A stretch of 64,000 nucleotides of DNA, taken from contig OX465107.1 of assembly GCA_949987565.1 (NCBI GenBank), positions 24,587,367 to 24,651,366 of the forward strand. The letters are read 5' to 3'. A program made the translations under genes and the position numbers. Each line of letters begins with the position of its first letter. Positions within the stretch are counted from its first letter, which is position 1. Origin of the DNA: Luidia sarsii (taxonomy: Eukaryota > Echinodermata > Asteroidea > Paxillosida > Luidiidae). Below the pieces are notes generated by a model, which saw only the letters and a program-made list of their open reading frames with translations, was not told where the DNA came from and did not search any database. Shown here piece by piece: positions 1-11,225 of this stretch.

Positions 1-1257
1 CTTTGGCCCTGATTTTCAGAAAATGACTTTGTCGGTCACTTACCTCCCTGTATAATCTCTTACATGTATCTCTCTGAGTGTGGGTATATAAAAAGTTGGT
101 TAACTCAAAGATCTTAAGGCAGTGTGGGTTCTGCCTGTCGTCATGACACTTCTAGATTCCAACTGATGATTGTGCTGATGAGTGCCGTGCGAATTGCTTG
201 AACATTCAGATTCTAGATCGTGTAGCCTACTGTTCCCAAGAAGCTTAAACCATGTACGGAAAACTGGTCATCCCAACCCCACTGGATCCCATCTAGTATT
301 TACTTGCCACCTAAACCCAACCAACAGTACCGTAAAATGAGCACGCAAATTCGACACCATGTTTTTTCCAAGCTTAGCAACAATTAATTTGACACCCTTT
401 TTCAAAATCCGGGTAGAGGTTCGAAGGTAAATGTGCCATTTCCTATTTGTTTTCCTCTTGCGCTTTACCTTTAACTCATATTCGCATCTGAGTGAAATCA
501 CGGGCAATAATGAGGCTTTTTCCTGTGGTTGTCTTGTGTTTTTCCCTTCCTTTTGTAGCGCTATTGATAGTTCTGAGGCTGCACAGGCTTGAACAGTCTT
601 TGTGCTTTTTTCTGTGAGGCAGAAATTGGTTTGGTACAACACAGGGCATAACGGGAGGCCGTTTCAAAGAGGAACCTCTGTACTGTAGCTTCCGTTGATA
701 AATCACACGTACATATGTATGTTTCTTTGATTCAATAAGGATGGTAATCCACTTCTGAAATGAGGATGAAGTCCAATCTAATTTGCCTCAACCTTGTTTA
801 ATAACCGTAAGAAGCACTGACACACAACCTGGCATTTTGAAAATTCACAGAGCTTCAAGCTTAGGACTAGGAGATGCTCTCTCAAAGGCAAAATCCTCTT
901 TAGCAAATGCACTGCAATGATGGCCATTAGCCCTCTGTTTTCATTTGTTATTTTCTTCATAGATATGATACAATTTTTTCATTAGTAGAATTTCATGCAG
1001 TGGGGGTTTGCCCTGCTCGATGTACCGTACACTGTGTACACTACATGCTCGGTGCTTTGTCCAATTGCCTGTTAAAAAATACTGGCAGATCAGGTTGGAT
1101 GCGAGCCAAAGCTTTATAGTGCAGATGTCTATCATTTGACCACTGAGCTGGTCGAGGCTGTGTGCTGGATTAGATACTCTATAGCACTGGCATTATAGAT
1201 TTAATATTGAAGGGAATGTAATTCAATTAGAGTTTCTTCTTCTTCTTCTTTGACCAG
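1..1257. other. Intron sequence upstream of the first visible NELL-like exon
   Basis: No exon, RNA gene or clear repeat is recognised here. The stretch ends in a TTC-rich pyrimidine tract and a CAG acceptor at 1255-1257. The exon that follows starts in the middle of a codon (two bases complete it), so an upstream exon must exist outside the window. Confidence 0.6.
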
Positions 1258-4200
1258 ACATTGATGAGTGTGTTGAGGGTTCTCATGCCTGTGTGGGAGA
1301 TGCCATTTGCTACAACCTTCCTGGGAGCTACCACTGCCAGTGCCACCCAGGCTATGAATATGACGACACCATGGGATGCGTTGGTAGGTTGGTCAGCCTG
1401 TCGGGCTGGTTGTCTGTTGTCTACTGGACAGGACCAGATTCGTTTCCACGGTTTTCGTTCCGTTTTGTGTCTCCCATCCCAGTCTCTCAGGTCGGGATGC
1501 TTACCAGTCATTCAGACATTAAAGTGATATACAAAAATGTTGCAAACTGCTTACTGACTAAAATTACCAAAATGCAAATCTAAAAATTTAGTGAACCTGA
1601 CGTTTCGATCCTAGCAGGACCTTTCTCAAAGGCAGAGTGACAAGGACAAAACAGATACATGTACACGAAGGAAGGGGGAAGAGAGTGAATAGGACACGGG
1701 TGAGAAACAAAGGACAAAGAGGAAAGCTGGTAGGGAAAGATCAAAGGGAATAGCAAGGGGTAGGGTAGGGATTAGTGAGAAGAGTGGGAAAGACATTATG
1801 CAAACTGCTTAAAACTGACTTTAAAACTGAATACAAATCTCAAATATTTTGAGGGCCTGAAGGCTGAAAGGCGTCCTTTGAGGAAGCCCCTGGTCAGATC
1901 GAAATGCCAGGCCCTCTCCATTTTTAAGGATATTAATTTGCTCATTATCTACTGCTTATTCCTATTGTTATTTGGCTTCTCCGGACTGTGATAAAGGTGC
2001 ATTTTTTCTTCTGCTCAGATATCGATGAGTGTGAGGTCGCCGATAGCTGCGATTCCTCGCGCCGGTGCGACAACCTCCCAGGCTCCTACGAGTGCCTCTG
2101 CCCGTCCTCCGGAGGGAAATGCTCCTCGGACTGCACCATCAAGAAGAGGCGCTACGACCACGGCAGCTCCTGGGAAGACGAGGCCTGCCAGATCTGCTCC
2201 TGCAAGGTGAGGCGACACTGGAGGGACTCCCATCCCCCTCACCACTCTGTTTGCTATGACATTCAAACAGCCACTGTGATGAGTACGTAAACAATTAGCG
2301 CACAGTACTTTGAACAGCCTTTTCAGTCCACTTAAAAAAAATGGTTATTCTATAGAGCACCCAACAGTGACCAAGTTTCTGAATACCATCGTCACACTTG
2401 GATCAGGCAGGTTTCAGTATGGCCCAAGCACTTGGTTAAAAAAAAATATAAAAAAAACAGCCGCAGTGGTAATCACTCTGGCTGTTTAGGCAGTGCATCT
2501 GGCCCGTACTTGTAATGAAATTTGCTAAATGCCAAGCGGATTGCCAGTTGAGTCGAAGCGGCCAATTCGGCTGTCGGCGTGAGTGTACGTTCTGGCCAGG
2601 CCTTGCCTGCAGCAAATCCACTCTGACCTTTACGGTGTAGAGTTTGGATAATCAATCAAGTTGTCGACCTCCCACGTGCTGAGCCCTCAGCCCCGGTAAC
2701 GGATCGGTCAGGCAAACGACAACAAACCAGAGACAGTGGCAACAGCAGTAGTCTCGTACGCAAGAAGAGGTGACGACGTCATTATTATGGAATCGCCTGT
2801 CGATGAGACAGATGAGTAAGCAGACAAGTCATTTGCCAGGGTGGGTCCTCATGTCAGAATGAAGTCCAATTTGTGATGCACACAATTGGCCACAGCTGCT
2901 ACGAGGGAAGGAATCCAAAGTGGAACTCTGTTTGCTTCTCTCCTTCTTGGACTGCATGGCCATTAACCCAATTTTTGCTTCAAGGAAGCTGTTTTTGCCA
3001 CAGAATCATACCCAAAACTGTGTAAAAACATCTACCCTTTATAGAGTATTCATACACAGTACAAATATGATTTATGTACAGCGGAACGTCGCTATAAAGA
3101 ACACCGATATACCAAACATTCGGCTATGCCCTTTGGCTCCCGATTTCCTTGTACAAAATATGTGGCCGCAACTGCGATAACGAACGACCGCTTTCAAAAC
3201 CGAAAGAATTTCCCAGTTGAGTGTATTGTGCATACAGTACTGCTACTTCTAAAAGCTGAACAGTTTTGTCAATGAGGGATGAGACAATGCGTAGTGTCTC
3301 CTATCAAGGGATAAAATAAAAAATAAAAATTAAAGAAGAAATAGTAGCAACTGCTTCCCAAATGCAGTGACCGAAAACAAACGACTTCCAAGTTCCAAAG
3401 GTCTTTGAGTAAGCAGATCAAAATAAATCTGGCTGACTTACAGAAACAAGGCAAATGAGTTTCTCCTTTGGTCAATCAGTGCAAATATGTGCAAATGTTT
3501 GGACAGCAGCTTAAACATACAGCAGAAGTCCGGAGACATTGAAAATATCGTATCCACCCACTGCTCCTGGAGATAAGCAGCTTACCCTTTTGGATTGGTT
3601 TAAGAGAGATAATCTACTTAATCAACCTTAATTCCCCCAATTTTGGGTTGAGTCAGAAGTCTAATTTCCATTACCATTGCTGCATAGATTTTTATGATCC
3701 CATTTCGATGGAGTACAACATATTTTAAGAAAAGTAATCCATTTTTCTATCTTAATTCCCCAACTTAAAGTCAGACGTTTGAAACACTAATGAAACCTCT
3801 CAGTTAACCCTTTTTTTATTTCAAGAGAAATAATCAACTTATCCACTTTGATGCCATTAATCCGGAGTAAAGATAAGAGTTTTAATGTTGACGCTCCAAT
3901 TCCCATGCTATTTTTGATTTCTGGAATTTCCTTTTGAGAAAGGACCGAACCTCCTGATCCGTGTTGATAGCTTTTGATTTCAAAAGAACAGTAATAATCA
4001 TTTTGAATTGATAGTGGACCCTTTCTATCGAGGTGATCAAAGGCGCATTGCAAACAAATGCTGTAAAATAACAGCGAAAGGCAACCAGTAAAGATACGTG
4101 AGAAACAGAGAAACTGGAACAATCTTGACGAAAAAGCCAGGCTACTATGCCAGTGCCCAGACTGCAGTATGGGGATACGTCTGTCCTTTCTAATCATGGA

Positions 4201-6665
4201 GGAAGAAGCCTCACTGACAGAAACAAAGGATAGGAATACTGACCTAGAATATTTTATCAAATTCCTTTGTAGAAAGGCAGAATGGACCTTTCCCATGAAA
4301 TATGCAAATAAGAGCTGGCGCATGCGCTTTGCTAAATTGGTGGGCAAACTGAGTGCGCGTTGCGTGCAGGTTTCGAAATACACGCGCAGGAGACGCTGAA
4401 TAGCCAATGACCGCACGCCAAACTGTTAGTGAGAAGGAACGCGCGCACGCCCGTGGAAAACTATGATTGGTTGGCAGCCCGCTTGCCAACCAATTTAGTT
4501 AAGCGCATGCGCTAGGTCTAATTTGCATATTTCATGGGAGAGGTCCATTGAGAAAGGTTCTGTTAGGATTGAAACATCAGGCCCTCCTAATTTTGGTTAT
4601 TTTATTCAGTAAGTATTTGCACCATTTTCGCATATACTTACTTACTTTTTTGTTGTTGTTTTTGTCACCGTAGACTGGCGTGATTAACTGCAAGCCCAAG
4701 AAGTGCGACTGCAGCGGTGACCCGTCCAGCCGTGGAGACTACTGCTGCCCGCAGTGCCGGGCTACCAGCCAGTGTCTGCACCAGGAGTCTGCCCTGGTGG
4801 TCTACAACGACGGCGACAGCTGGGAATACGCCTGCCAGAGCTGCACCTGCCAGGTACGGACCAGAGCGGGCGGTCTGGACATTCTAGTATGAACCCATTG
4901 GCCAGACAGCGTCTGGGAACCCGTGGACATTCTAGTATGAACCCATTGGCCAGACAGCGTCTGGGAACCCGTGGACATCCTAGTATGAACCCACTGGCCA
5001 GACAGCGCCCTCGACACTGGGAATCTGACTGATGAGTGGTCGGTATGCAAGGGACGTAACATGCACTCAGTTGGCCCCATAGTTAACCACTTTTTTTTTA
5101 AATCTCAAAATTTAGTGGGCCTGATGTTTTGCTCCTAGCAGGACCTTTCCCTAAGGCCCTTGTGAAAGGTCCTGCTAGGATCGAAACATCAGGCCCACTC
5201 AATTTTAAGATTTGCATTTTGGTAATTTTAGTCAGTAAGCAGTTTGCAACATTTTTGTATATCACTTTAAAAAACCCAACAACAACAACAACTTCAAGCT
5301 AGGACCTTAGAATTTGGAGCACCAGTGGACCCTAACTTTCCCAAATCCTACAGGATCCTATTGTCCTAGTGTAGGAATGTGTAGGAATGTGTAGGATTGA
5401 CGACATGTGGTAGTTGATGCATAGTAGGAATTTGCAGGATTGAGGGCATGTGGAGTTTTTGTCACTGAAGGGAAATGTAGGATCCAGGTTACAAGGCCCA
5501 ATGTGATGGAGGGCACATGGTAGTAAAATTATACATTATCACAAAAAGTATTAGGTGCCAATGGTCCAGGGAGACACTGTTGGACTGTCAGGTTTGGGGC
5601 TTTTAACTGAAGGATTGTAGGATTGTGCAGGATTCAGGTCATTTGCTAGAAACAAGTGGTGGGTAGTTAGGGTTACAAAGACTCTATTCAGCCTTCCATG
5701 AAACAATACGCTGCATAACAAAAGCTGCAAAGACGTCCCATTGTGTCCGGTTTGACTCACTGGTACACATGTCACTCTCCCCCTCCTATATCTCTCTGCA
5801 CAGTCGGGCGCCGTTCGTTGCACGCAACCTGAGTGCCCCCAGCTGAACTGCCAGGAGACCTACACGCCAGTTGGCGAATGCTGCCCTCGTTGTCGTGCCC
5901 ACAAGGCCTGCGAGGGCGTCAGCGTGGCCGCCCGGAGCCCCTACTCCATGGCCCATTGTGAACACCAGGGGGCGTCCTACTCACACAACCAGTGGTGGTA
6001 TTTGGACGGTGATCGCTGCACAGAGTGCACCTGCAGGGTAAGTTTCTTTCAGATTTTCAAGTAGGTAAAGAAAAACAAGGGTTTCTCTTTGCAAAAATGT
6101 GAGCTTGTTCTATTCACTGACTTCAATGAGAAAATTTTACAAATTAAAACAATTTAAACTGCCTGTCATTTCCTTTTTTCCTGAATATGATCAAAACATC
6201 TGGCCCTCTATTTTTTTTGGTGTAGAAATTGAAATGAAAATTAGATAAGATAAATATTTTTTCAATTTGAAAGTAAAAAATACAAACTATAAATAATTCA
6301 GGCGATTAATACCCTCTGAATTGTATGAGATGAGGTCTGTACTCAAAAATTGATCGTTTAATTGGGTATAAATATCAGTGCCTTGTATCAATGTAAGTTA
6401 CTTCTTAAACTATAGCGCAACTTACTTGGGCACCCCAAAAATTTTGCCAGAATTGGGATTCCAGTCAGAATAATGGTTGTTATATTTCCGCAGATCACAA
6501 AACCCTTTTTTATCAGATAATATATAAATTCTTTCAGATAGTTGGAAAACCCATCTATTACAGCTCTGAGATCACTCAGATTGATGTTGAACTTCCTCCT
6601 ACGTTTTCTTTCATTTGCAGAATGGCAATATATGCTGCTGGTACAACATTGCTTGCGCACCCTAA
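1258..6665 (+). CDS. NELL: NELL1/NELL2-like secreted EGF/VWC protein, C-terminal five exons (5' partial)
   Basis: Exons: 1258-1383, 2019-2206, 4674-4853, 5804-6037 and 6621-6665, giving 256 residues and a TAA stop at 6663-6665. All introns are GT-AG and all phases agree. Exon 1 is a calcium-binding EGF-like domain (begins DIDECVEG; NLPGSYHC). Exon 2 is a second one (DIDECEVADSC), short in its third loop, followed by the first half of a VWC module ending CQICSCK. Exons 3 and 4 each begin with the back half of one VWC and end with the front half of the next (CQSCTCQ; CTECTCR), with CCPQC and CCPRC signatures. The last exon encodes only 14 residues (NGNICCWYNIACAP). Domain order, one module boundary per exon and the very short terminal exon match vertebrate NELL1/NELL2, secreted trimeric glycoproteins that in vertebrates bind Robo receptors and cell-surface partners. 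The N-terminal laminin-G-like domain, the coiled coil and earlier EGF repeats are expected to the left. Whether it is closer to NELL1 or NELL2 cannot be judged here. Confidence 0.9.
1526..1790 (+). repeat. Long copy of the dispersed hairpin repeat (family H)
   Basis: Lies in the intron after the first NELL exon. It starts with the family's outer segment (ATACAAAAATGTTGCAAACT) and runs through the core CCTGACGTTTCGATCC...AAAGGCAGAG. Instead of folding back it continues into a purine-rich tail, 1638-1790. The same tail occurs inverted at 23350-23560, so this is part of the element and not local flank. Confidence 0.75.
1848..1925. repeat. Degenerate half copy of hairpin repeat family H
   Basis: Contains diverged versions of the family core: a GGGCCTGA segment, CCTTTGAGGAAG and GATCGAAATGCCAGGCCCTC. 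It lies in the intron just before the second NELL exon. Confidence 0.4.
2300..4283. other. Intron interior, no recognised feature
   Basis: Left part of the 2.5-kb intron between NELL exons 2 and 3. Several short antisense open frames exist, but none has family similarity or splice-site context I can support. Confidence 0.5.
4284..4546. mobile_element. Foldback element with GCGCATGCGC and octamer motifs in its arms
   Basis: Two arms of 46 bp, 4284-4329 and 4501-4546, are inverted copies with about five mismatches. Each arm holds an octamer-like ATGCAAAT/ATTTGCAT and the palindrome GCGCATGCGC (4318-4327 and 4503-4512). The GC-rich interior includes a CCAAT box and an 11-bp perfect inverted repeat, 4466-4476 with 4484-4494. 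Degenerate halves of hairpin repeat H flank it on both sides (4265-4283 and 4547-4620). Confidence 0.7.
4877..5015. repeat. 48-bp tandem repeat, three copies
   Basis: Copies start at 4877, 4925 and 4973, each beginning GGACAT(T/C)CTAGTATGAACC. The third copy is incomplete. The array begins 24 bp downstream of the 3' end of NELL exon 3. Confidence 0.9.
5101..5275. repeat. Palindromic copy of hairpin repeat family H
   Basis: Two inverted arms meet near 5155 (CCTAGCAGGACCTTTCCC against GAAAGGTCCTGCTAGGATCG). The right side continues into the family's outer segment, TTGCATTTTGGTAATTTTAG to GTATATCAC. Short A/T-rich similarity between the two flanks (ACTTT...AAA) may be a target duplication. Confidence 0.85.
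6038..6620. other. Last NELL intron, no recognised feature
   Basis: A/T-rich intron of 583 bp ending in CATTTGCAG. A short stretch near 6185-6210 resembles the hairpin repeat core but is too diverged to call. Confidence 0.5.
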
Positions 6666-6949
6666 CCTGCCCGCCTCCCATTCATGTACACAGACAAGCT
6701 ACGAGAAGCGCAGGTACAAGTCGCGCCTGGTATATGTAGTACAAGTATAACATTCGCTTGAACATCGGAAATGAGAGTCCCTTGTGTGAGTTCTGACAAA
6801 GGTTTGCGTTTTGTACGGTGTAACCCTGTGAGTGACATTCACTCAGCAGATTTGTAAAATAGGTATACCATCGATTCTCTGCGGCTCCTGTTTTTTTTCA
6901 CCTATTCCCGTGTAGTCCCATCTCATCCACCTTCTGCTCCTTTTCTTAA

Positions 6950-7646
6950 CCACTTCGCGCCGGGGGGTTTTTTCAGCGCCTATGACCGCCATACGGGGGT
7001 TTTTGAACAATGCATCATTTTAAAATCTTGCTAAAACAATCGGAACAATATATTTCTGTGAAATAAATCAATAAGGGTATACTATGGGTACAAGAGAGTA
7101 AAACCTGGCACAATTCGGACGTCGTTGTGGCCTTTGTCAAGAGATTATCCGTTCGAAAAAGGGCCCTTTGTGCGTCGTCAATGGACCGTAACGGACGTGT
7201 GTGTGTGGGTTCGTGTACGCTGCTGACAATCCCTGACCGCAGACTCCAGCCTCCACTCCAGGCAGTCAAATCTTCGAGTTGGTCGGCCACAAACGAGCGT
7301 ACAGATTACGGTAAAGAATGTGGGGGGAATTCCAATGCCAGACCGACGACCGTTGGGCTGTGTGGCATGCAAAGACAATGTCCCCCGCGTGCTTTCAGCT
7401 GCAGCGCGGTATCCCTCGATCCTCCACAGTAAAAGTCCCACAATTGCACAATTACTGCTGCTAATCTTGCAATTCATGTGGCAACGTGCGTCAAAAAGGG
7501 TCTTTGTACTGATTCATAATGCTTTGTTCTAAGCTGAAAAGAGTCTTTGTTTAGAATGTGGACAATAGTGGTGCCCGGATTCAGAGGGCCCCGTTGCAAA
7601 GGCAATCCAATTGACCTCCGGATTCGGAGGTCCCGGCGCGAAGTGG
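6950..7646. mobile_element. Non-autonomous piggyBac-like element with TTAA target site
   Basis: Terminal inverted repeats CCACTTCGCGCCGGG (15 bp, perfect) lie at both ends, each flanked directly by TTAA (6946-6949 and 7647-7650). TTAA duplication and a short CC-initial terminal repeat are typical of piggyBac-type elements. The 697-bp interior encodes no recognisable transposase. A second, truncated and inverted copy lies at 24660-25108. A class with similar TTAA preference such as Kolobok cannot be excluded. Confidence 0.8.
7062..7067 (+). promoter_or_regulatory. Candidate poly(A) signal AATAAA for the NELL-like gene
   Basis: First AATAAA that I find after the NELL stop codon, about 400 bp downstream. 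It lies inside the piggyBac-like element. Use in vivo is inferred from position only. Confidence 0.3.
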
Positions 7647-7650
7647 TTAA

Positions 7651-9454
7651 GAGCCTTGTCTGGAATTGCCTTGTCTGGAGCTGTGACTAGCCATAGCACA
7701 CATAGTTCATGCAGATTGTTCAAAGCCGCTAGCTGGCAGCTTCTATTGTCCCGTGTGCAATCTGGAGCTGTTGCCGCGGCCACAGTCAGATGCAATCTGA
7801 TTGGCCCTCGTCCTGGGCTTTCTGAATACCCATTGTGATTTCGACCAATGACAGCTTTTGGCATTCTGACATTACAGAACAGAAGGCTACATTGCCTGGT
7901 GTGGCGTCCCCTTATTTATTCACCTCTGTAGAGTCTTAACTCATATAGAATGAAAGTATTGATGCATTATATCTGAAAGGTGAGATTTTTCGCAGTTTCC
8001 CTCATTTATTTAATTGATGATTGAAGATGATTTTGTGGGAAAAAACAACAACTTTCAGCCTCTGTACAGTTCCGACGCAAATACCTTCACTAAGAAAGTG
8101 TCATCGATTCTGGTGCATTTTACTTTTCATCAGATATCTGTTTCCTGTATTACATTAGAGTAATCTCTAGTGCCCACTTTCCGACCATGAGTATTTAAAG
8201 GACTATAATATACGATAAATTCTTAGATTTGTTTTATTCCTATGAATGTCCAGAGCCTTTATGTTTGTATAGATTGGGCTGTCCCCCCCCCCCCCTCAAA
8301 TGATTCTGTCTCGGCCCCTGATTGCATTCTCCAAAAGCTGTGAAAGTGAGGTTTCTATGTGTAAGATGAGTTTTTGATGCTTTTTTTTTTGGGGGGGGGG
8401 CGGGGGGGTCGGAGTATCTTCTTCCCAAGCAAAGACAAAGGCTTCTTGTCTGCTACTTTGAAATTGACAAAAGAGAATGGAGACAAAAAACCGGAGCTTG
8501 AGATAGGGATTTGGACTTGAAAGAAACCTCCCAGTGATGTCATTGTGTACAGCGTGATTCACGTAGATTTGCAAATCATCAGTTTTAGAATCTCTAGTGA
8601 GAATGTGGTATGGTAGACATTTTGTTTATTAGACACAATTTTAAAACAGAAGAAAGAATAACTATATGAATATGTATTAGAAGTTATAAAAAGAATACAG
8701 AAATTGGTATACCGTGTGAGGACACAACATGACATGATACTCTCTTTTTTACAAGGAAATTTTTTTAATATCTTTTCATTTGTAAGCAACGGAAGCACTT
8801 TAATTACGTTTCTAACTTACCATTTGCCATCCCATTCATTACAGTCAAAAACAGCATTCTAAAGTTGAAAAATTTCTGTGGGCAGGTGGGAAAACACCAC
8901 TGACCATCTCACTCCCTGTTTACATGTACATGCATATGAATTTTGATACCTTTTTATTTTAAATGTTTATATCTATACGCTGTTTATTTTTAACTGGACA
9001 TAGAGAATCTAGGAAAGGTACCGGTGAGGTGTTTGAATTAATGGTTTGTATATTTTTTTAGTTCAATATTTATAACTTGTATTCATGTATATTAAACATT
9101 AGTGTTTACGTGATCAATGTGTAAAAGGATAGAGGTTCTACAGAGTGGCTTTGTAGAGATATTTACCTTGATGATCCCCCAAAAGGAACTAATAAAGTAA
9201 TTATCTTCATCGAAGTGATACAAATATGTGCAAAACTCCTTGCTGACAAGAATGACCATTTTTGCAAAAATCTTAAGAACTTTGAAGGCCCGACGTTTTT
9301 AAAACTAGGTGTTTCAAATGCAGACTTTTGCAGAATATCCTGCAAGAATCAAAATCTTGTGCCCTGTAACTTTTTCAGATAATATCAAACAAACAAATTT
9401 ATGAAAAACTGACTGGGAACTTTTGAACAATTTTTTTAAAGGGCAAAGAAAACT
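7651..9454. other. Intergenic, no gene recognised
   Basis: Mostly A/T-rich sequence. It holds a C run at 8283-8296 and a G run at 8391-8408. Near 9240-9300 there is a weak trace of the hairpin repeat core. Antisense open frames here look fortuitous. Confidence 0.5.
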
Positions 9455-9562
9455 TTGACTAGACTGGGATTTGAACCCGAGACCTCGGGTTTTGCGTACC
9501 AGATGGGAAGTGCACTGGTACGCAAAACCAGAGGTCTCAGGTTCAAATCCTGGTCCAGTCAA
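9455..9562. repeat. Palindrome made of two inverted tRNA-like SINE 3' halves
   Basis: The right arm reads as the 3' half of a tRNA-derived SINE (CTGGTACGCAAAACCAGAGG, then B-box-like GGTTCAAATCC). The left arm is its inverted copy (GGGATTTGAACCCGAGACC). Together they form a stem of roughly 48 bp with a loop near 9504-9512. Confidence 0.8.
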
Positions 9563-10057
9563 CATTTTTCTTTGCAATTTATTGAATTGATAATCTCAAA
9601 CAGTTAGAGGTTCTGACCTTTTTTTAAATTAACGATCCAAGCTGGACCTTATTCAAAGGCAGATATTCTTAAAGCACAGAAGGGCATAAGACACAGACAT
9701 GAGGCAAAGCAAATCCGCTGGAATCCCCCCCATAAATTGTTCATAGTAAAGGCCACTTCAGTAAATATTCATTATATCTTTATATTATGATGAGTGTAAG
9801 AGAGCTGAATAAATACTCGCATAAATCTTAACTACATCTAAGTTCTCTTTGTCGTGGAATTCTCATTGGCTCGAGGATTAGAGTATGGTGGCACAAAAGT
9901 GACATTGCATATGGAAAATATAAAATAAAAAATTGGGGGAATGGAGGGCATGAATCTTGGGGCTTCTTTTATGAAGAAGTGTTGGGCTCCTAGTTTGCTA
10001 GTTTGCAATGGTGAAATCCAGACAGCTGTGGATTTCTGAGGAAGGATTAGCATTGTT

Positions 10058-10330
10058 AATAATAATAATAATATAGATTTATAGAGCGCACTTATCCGGA
10101 AAACCGATCAAGGCGCAAACATTCAAAGATCTTTAGTACAAAAAGATCATTCTAGCAACAAAAATGAGATTTCAGTTCTCTCTTGAAGATATCTAAGGAT
10201 GTAATTTGACGGAGTGAAGCTGGGAGTTGATTCCAAATGGCAGGTGCTGCCCTGGCGAAGGCACGCTGACCGTAACGGATAGTTCTTGCTCTTGGTTCCA
10301 CTAACAAATAGGAGCCAGAAGATCTGAGCA
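10058..10330 (-). mobile_element. 3' end of a non-LTR retrotransposon (CR1/L2/jockey type)
   Basis: On the minus strand, 10286-10152 encodes RYGQRAFARAAPAIWNQLP followed by SLDIFKRELKSHF. This is the pattern found at the C-terminus of many non-LTR reverse transcriptase ORFs. After the stop, the element ends in a (TTA)n tail at 10051-10072, as is usual for such elements. It is 5' truncated and not functional. Exact clade not assigned. Confidence 0.75.
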
Positions 10331-10429
10331 CCCCCCCCCCCCCGGTTGGTTTGAGGGAGATGATACTGTTGAGCACAACCATGCAAGATTTGTTCCGGAT
10401 CAAAGTGAGCCGTGTTGGTTAACTTTGGT

Positions 10430-11225
10430 GTGTACTATTGGCGGTATTGACGGTATTATTAGTGAGTGTTGTTTCATGAGCATTATTGGTGAGTATTGTT
10501 TCGTGAGCATTATTGGTGAGTATTGTTTCTTGAGCATTATTGGTGAGTGTTGTTTTGTGAGCATTATTGGTGAGTATTGTTTCGTGAGCATTATTGGTGA
10601 GTGTTGTTTCGTGAGCATTATTGGTGAGTATTGTTGGTAAGTACGGTATTATTAGTGTGTGTTGTTTCGTGAGCATTATTGGTGAGTATTGTTTCGTGAG
10701 CATTATTGGTGAGTGTTGTTTTGTGAGCATTATTGGTGAGTATTATTGGTAAGTACGGTATTATTAGTGAGTGTTGTTTCGTGAGCATTATTGGTGAGTA
10801 TTGTTTCGTGAGCATTATTGGTGAGTATTGTTTCGTGAGCATTATTGGTGAGTATTGTTGGTAAGTACGGTATTATTAGTGAGTGTTGTTTCGTGAGCAT
10901 TATTGGTGAGTATTGTTTCGTGAGCATTATTGGTGAGTATTGTTTCGTGAGCATTATTGGTGAGTATTGTTGGTAAGTACGGTATTATTAGTGTGTGTTG
11001 TTTCGTGAGCATTATTGGTGAGTATTGTTTCGTGAGCATTATTGGTGAGTATTGTTTCGTTAGCATTATTGGTGAGTATTGTTTCGTGAGCATTATTGGT
11101 GAGTATTGTTGGTAAGTACGGTATTATTAGTGAGTGTTGTTTCGTGAGCATTATTGGTGAGTATTGTTGGTAAGTAGTTTGGGTGAGTAGTGTTTGTGAG
11201 CATTATCGGTGAGCATTGTTTGTGG
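10430..11225. repeat. 27-bp tandem array with a 112-bp higher-order period
   Basis: Unit close to GAGCATTATTGGTGAGTATTGTTTCGT (27 bp; A/G at the GTATT position varies). Blocks of three units plus a 31-bp variant containing GGTAAGTACGGTATTATTAG recur every 112 bp (for example near 10625, 10737, 10849 and 10961). The antisense reading frame stays open across blocks. I regard that as a by-product of composition. Confidence 0.9.

Noticed and set aside
172..195. Intact hammerhead core at CTGATGAGTGCCGTGCGAA
   Set aside because: The expected GAAA is GAAT and no stem I or III can be formed.
163..240. Possible cysteine-containing exon (DDCADECRANC)
   Set aside because: No convincing acceptor or donor and a stop follows soon; cysteine spacing does not fit EGF or VWC.
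3787..4416. 209-codon minus-strand frame
   Set aside because: Runs through the foldback element and hairpin repeat remnants inside a NELL intron.
10430..11225. CRISPR-like array
   Set aside because: Direct tandem repeats with no unique spacers, in an animal genome.
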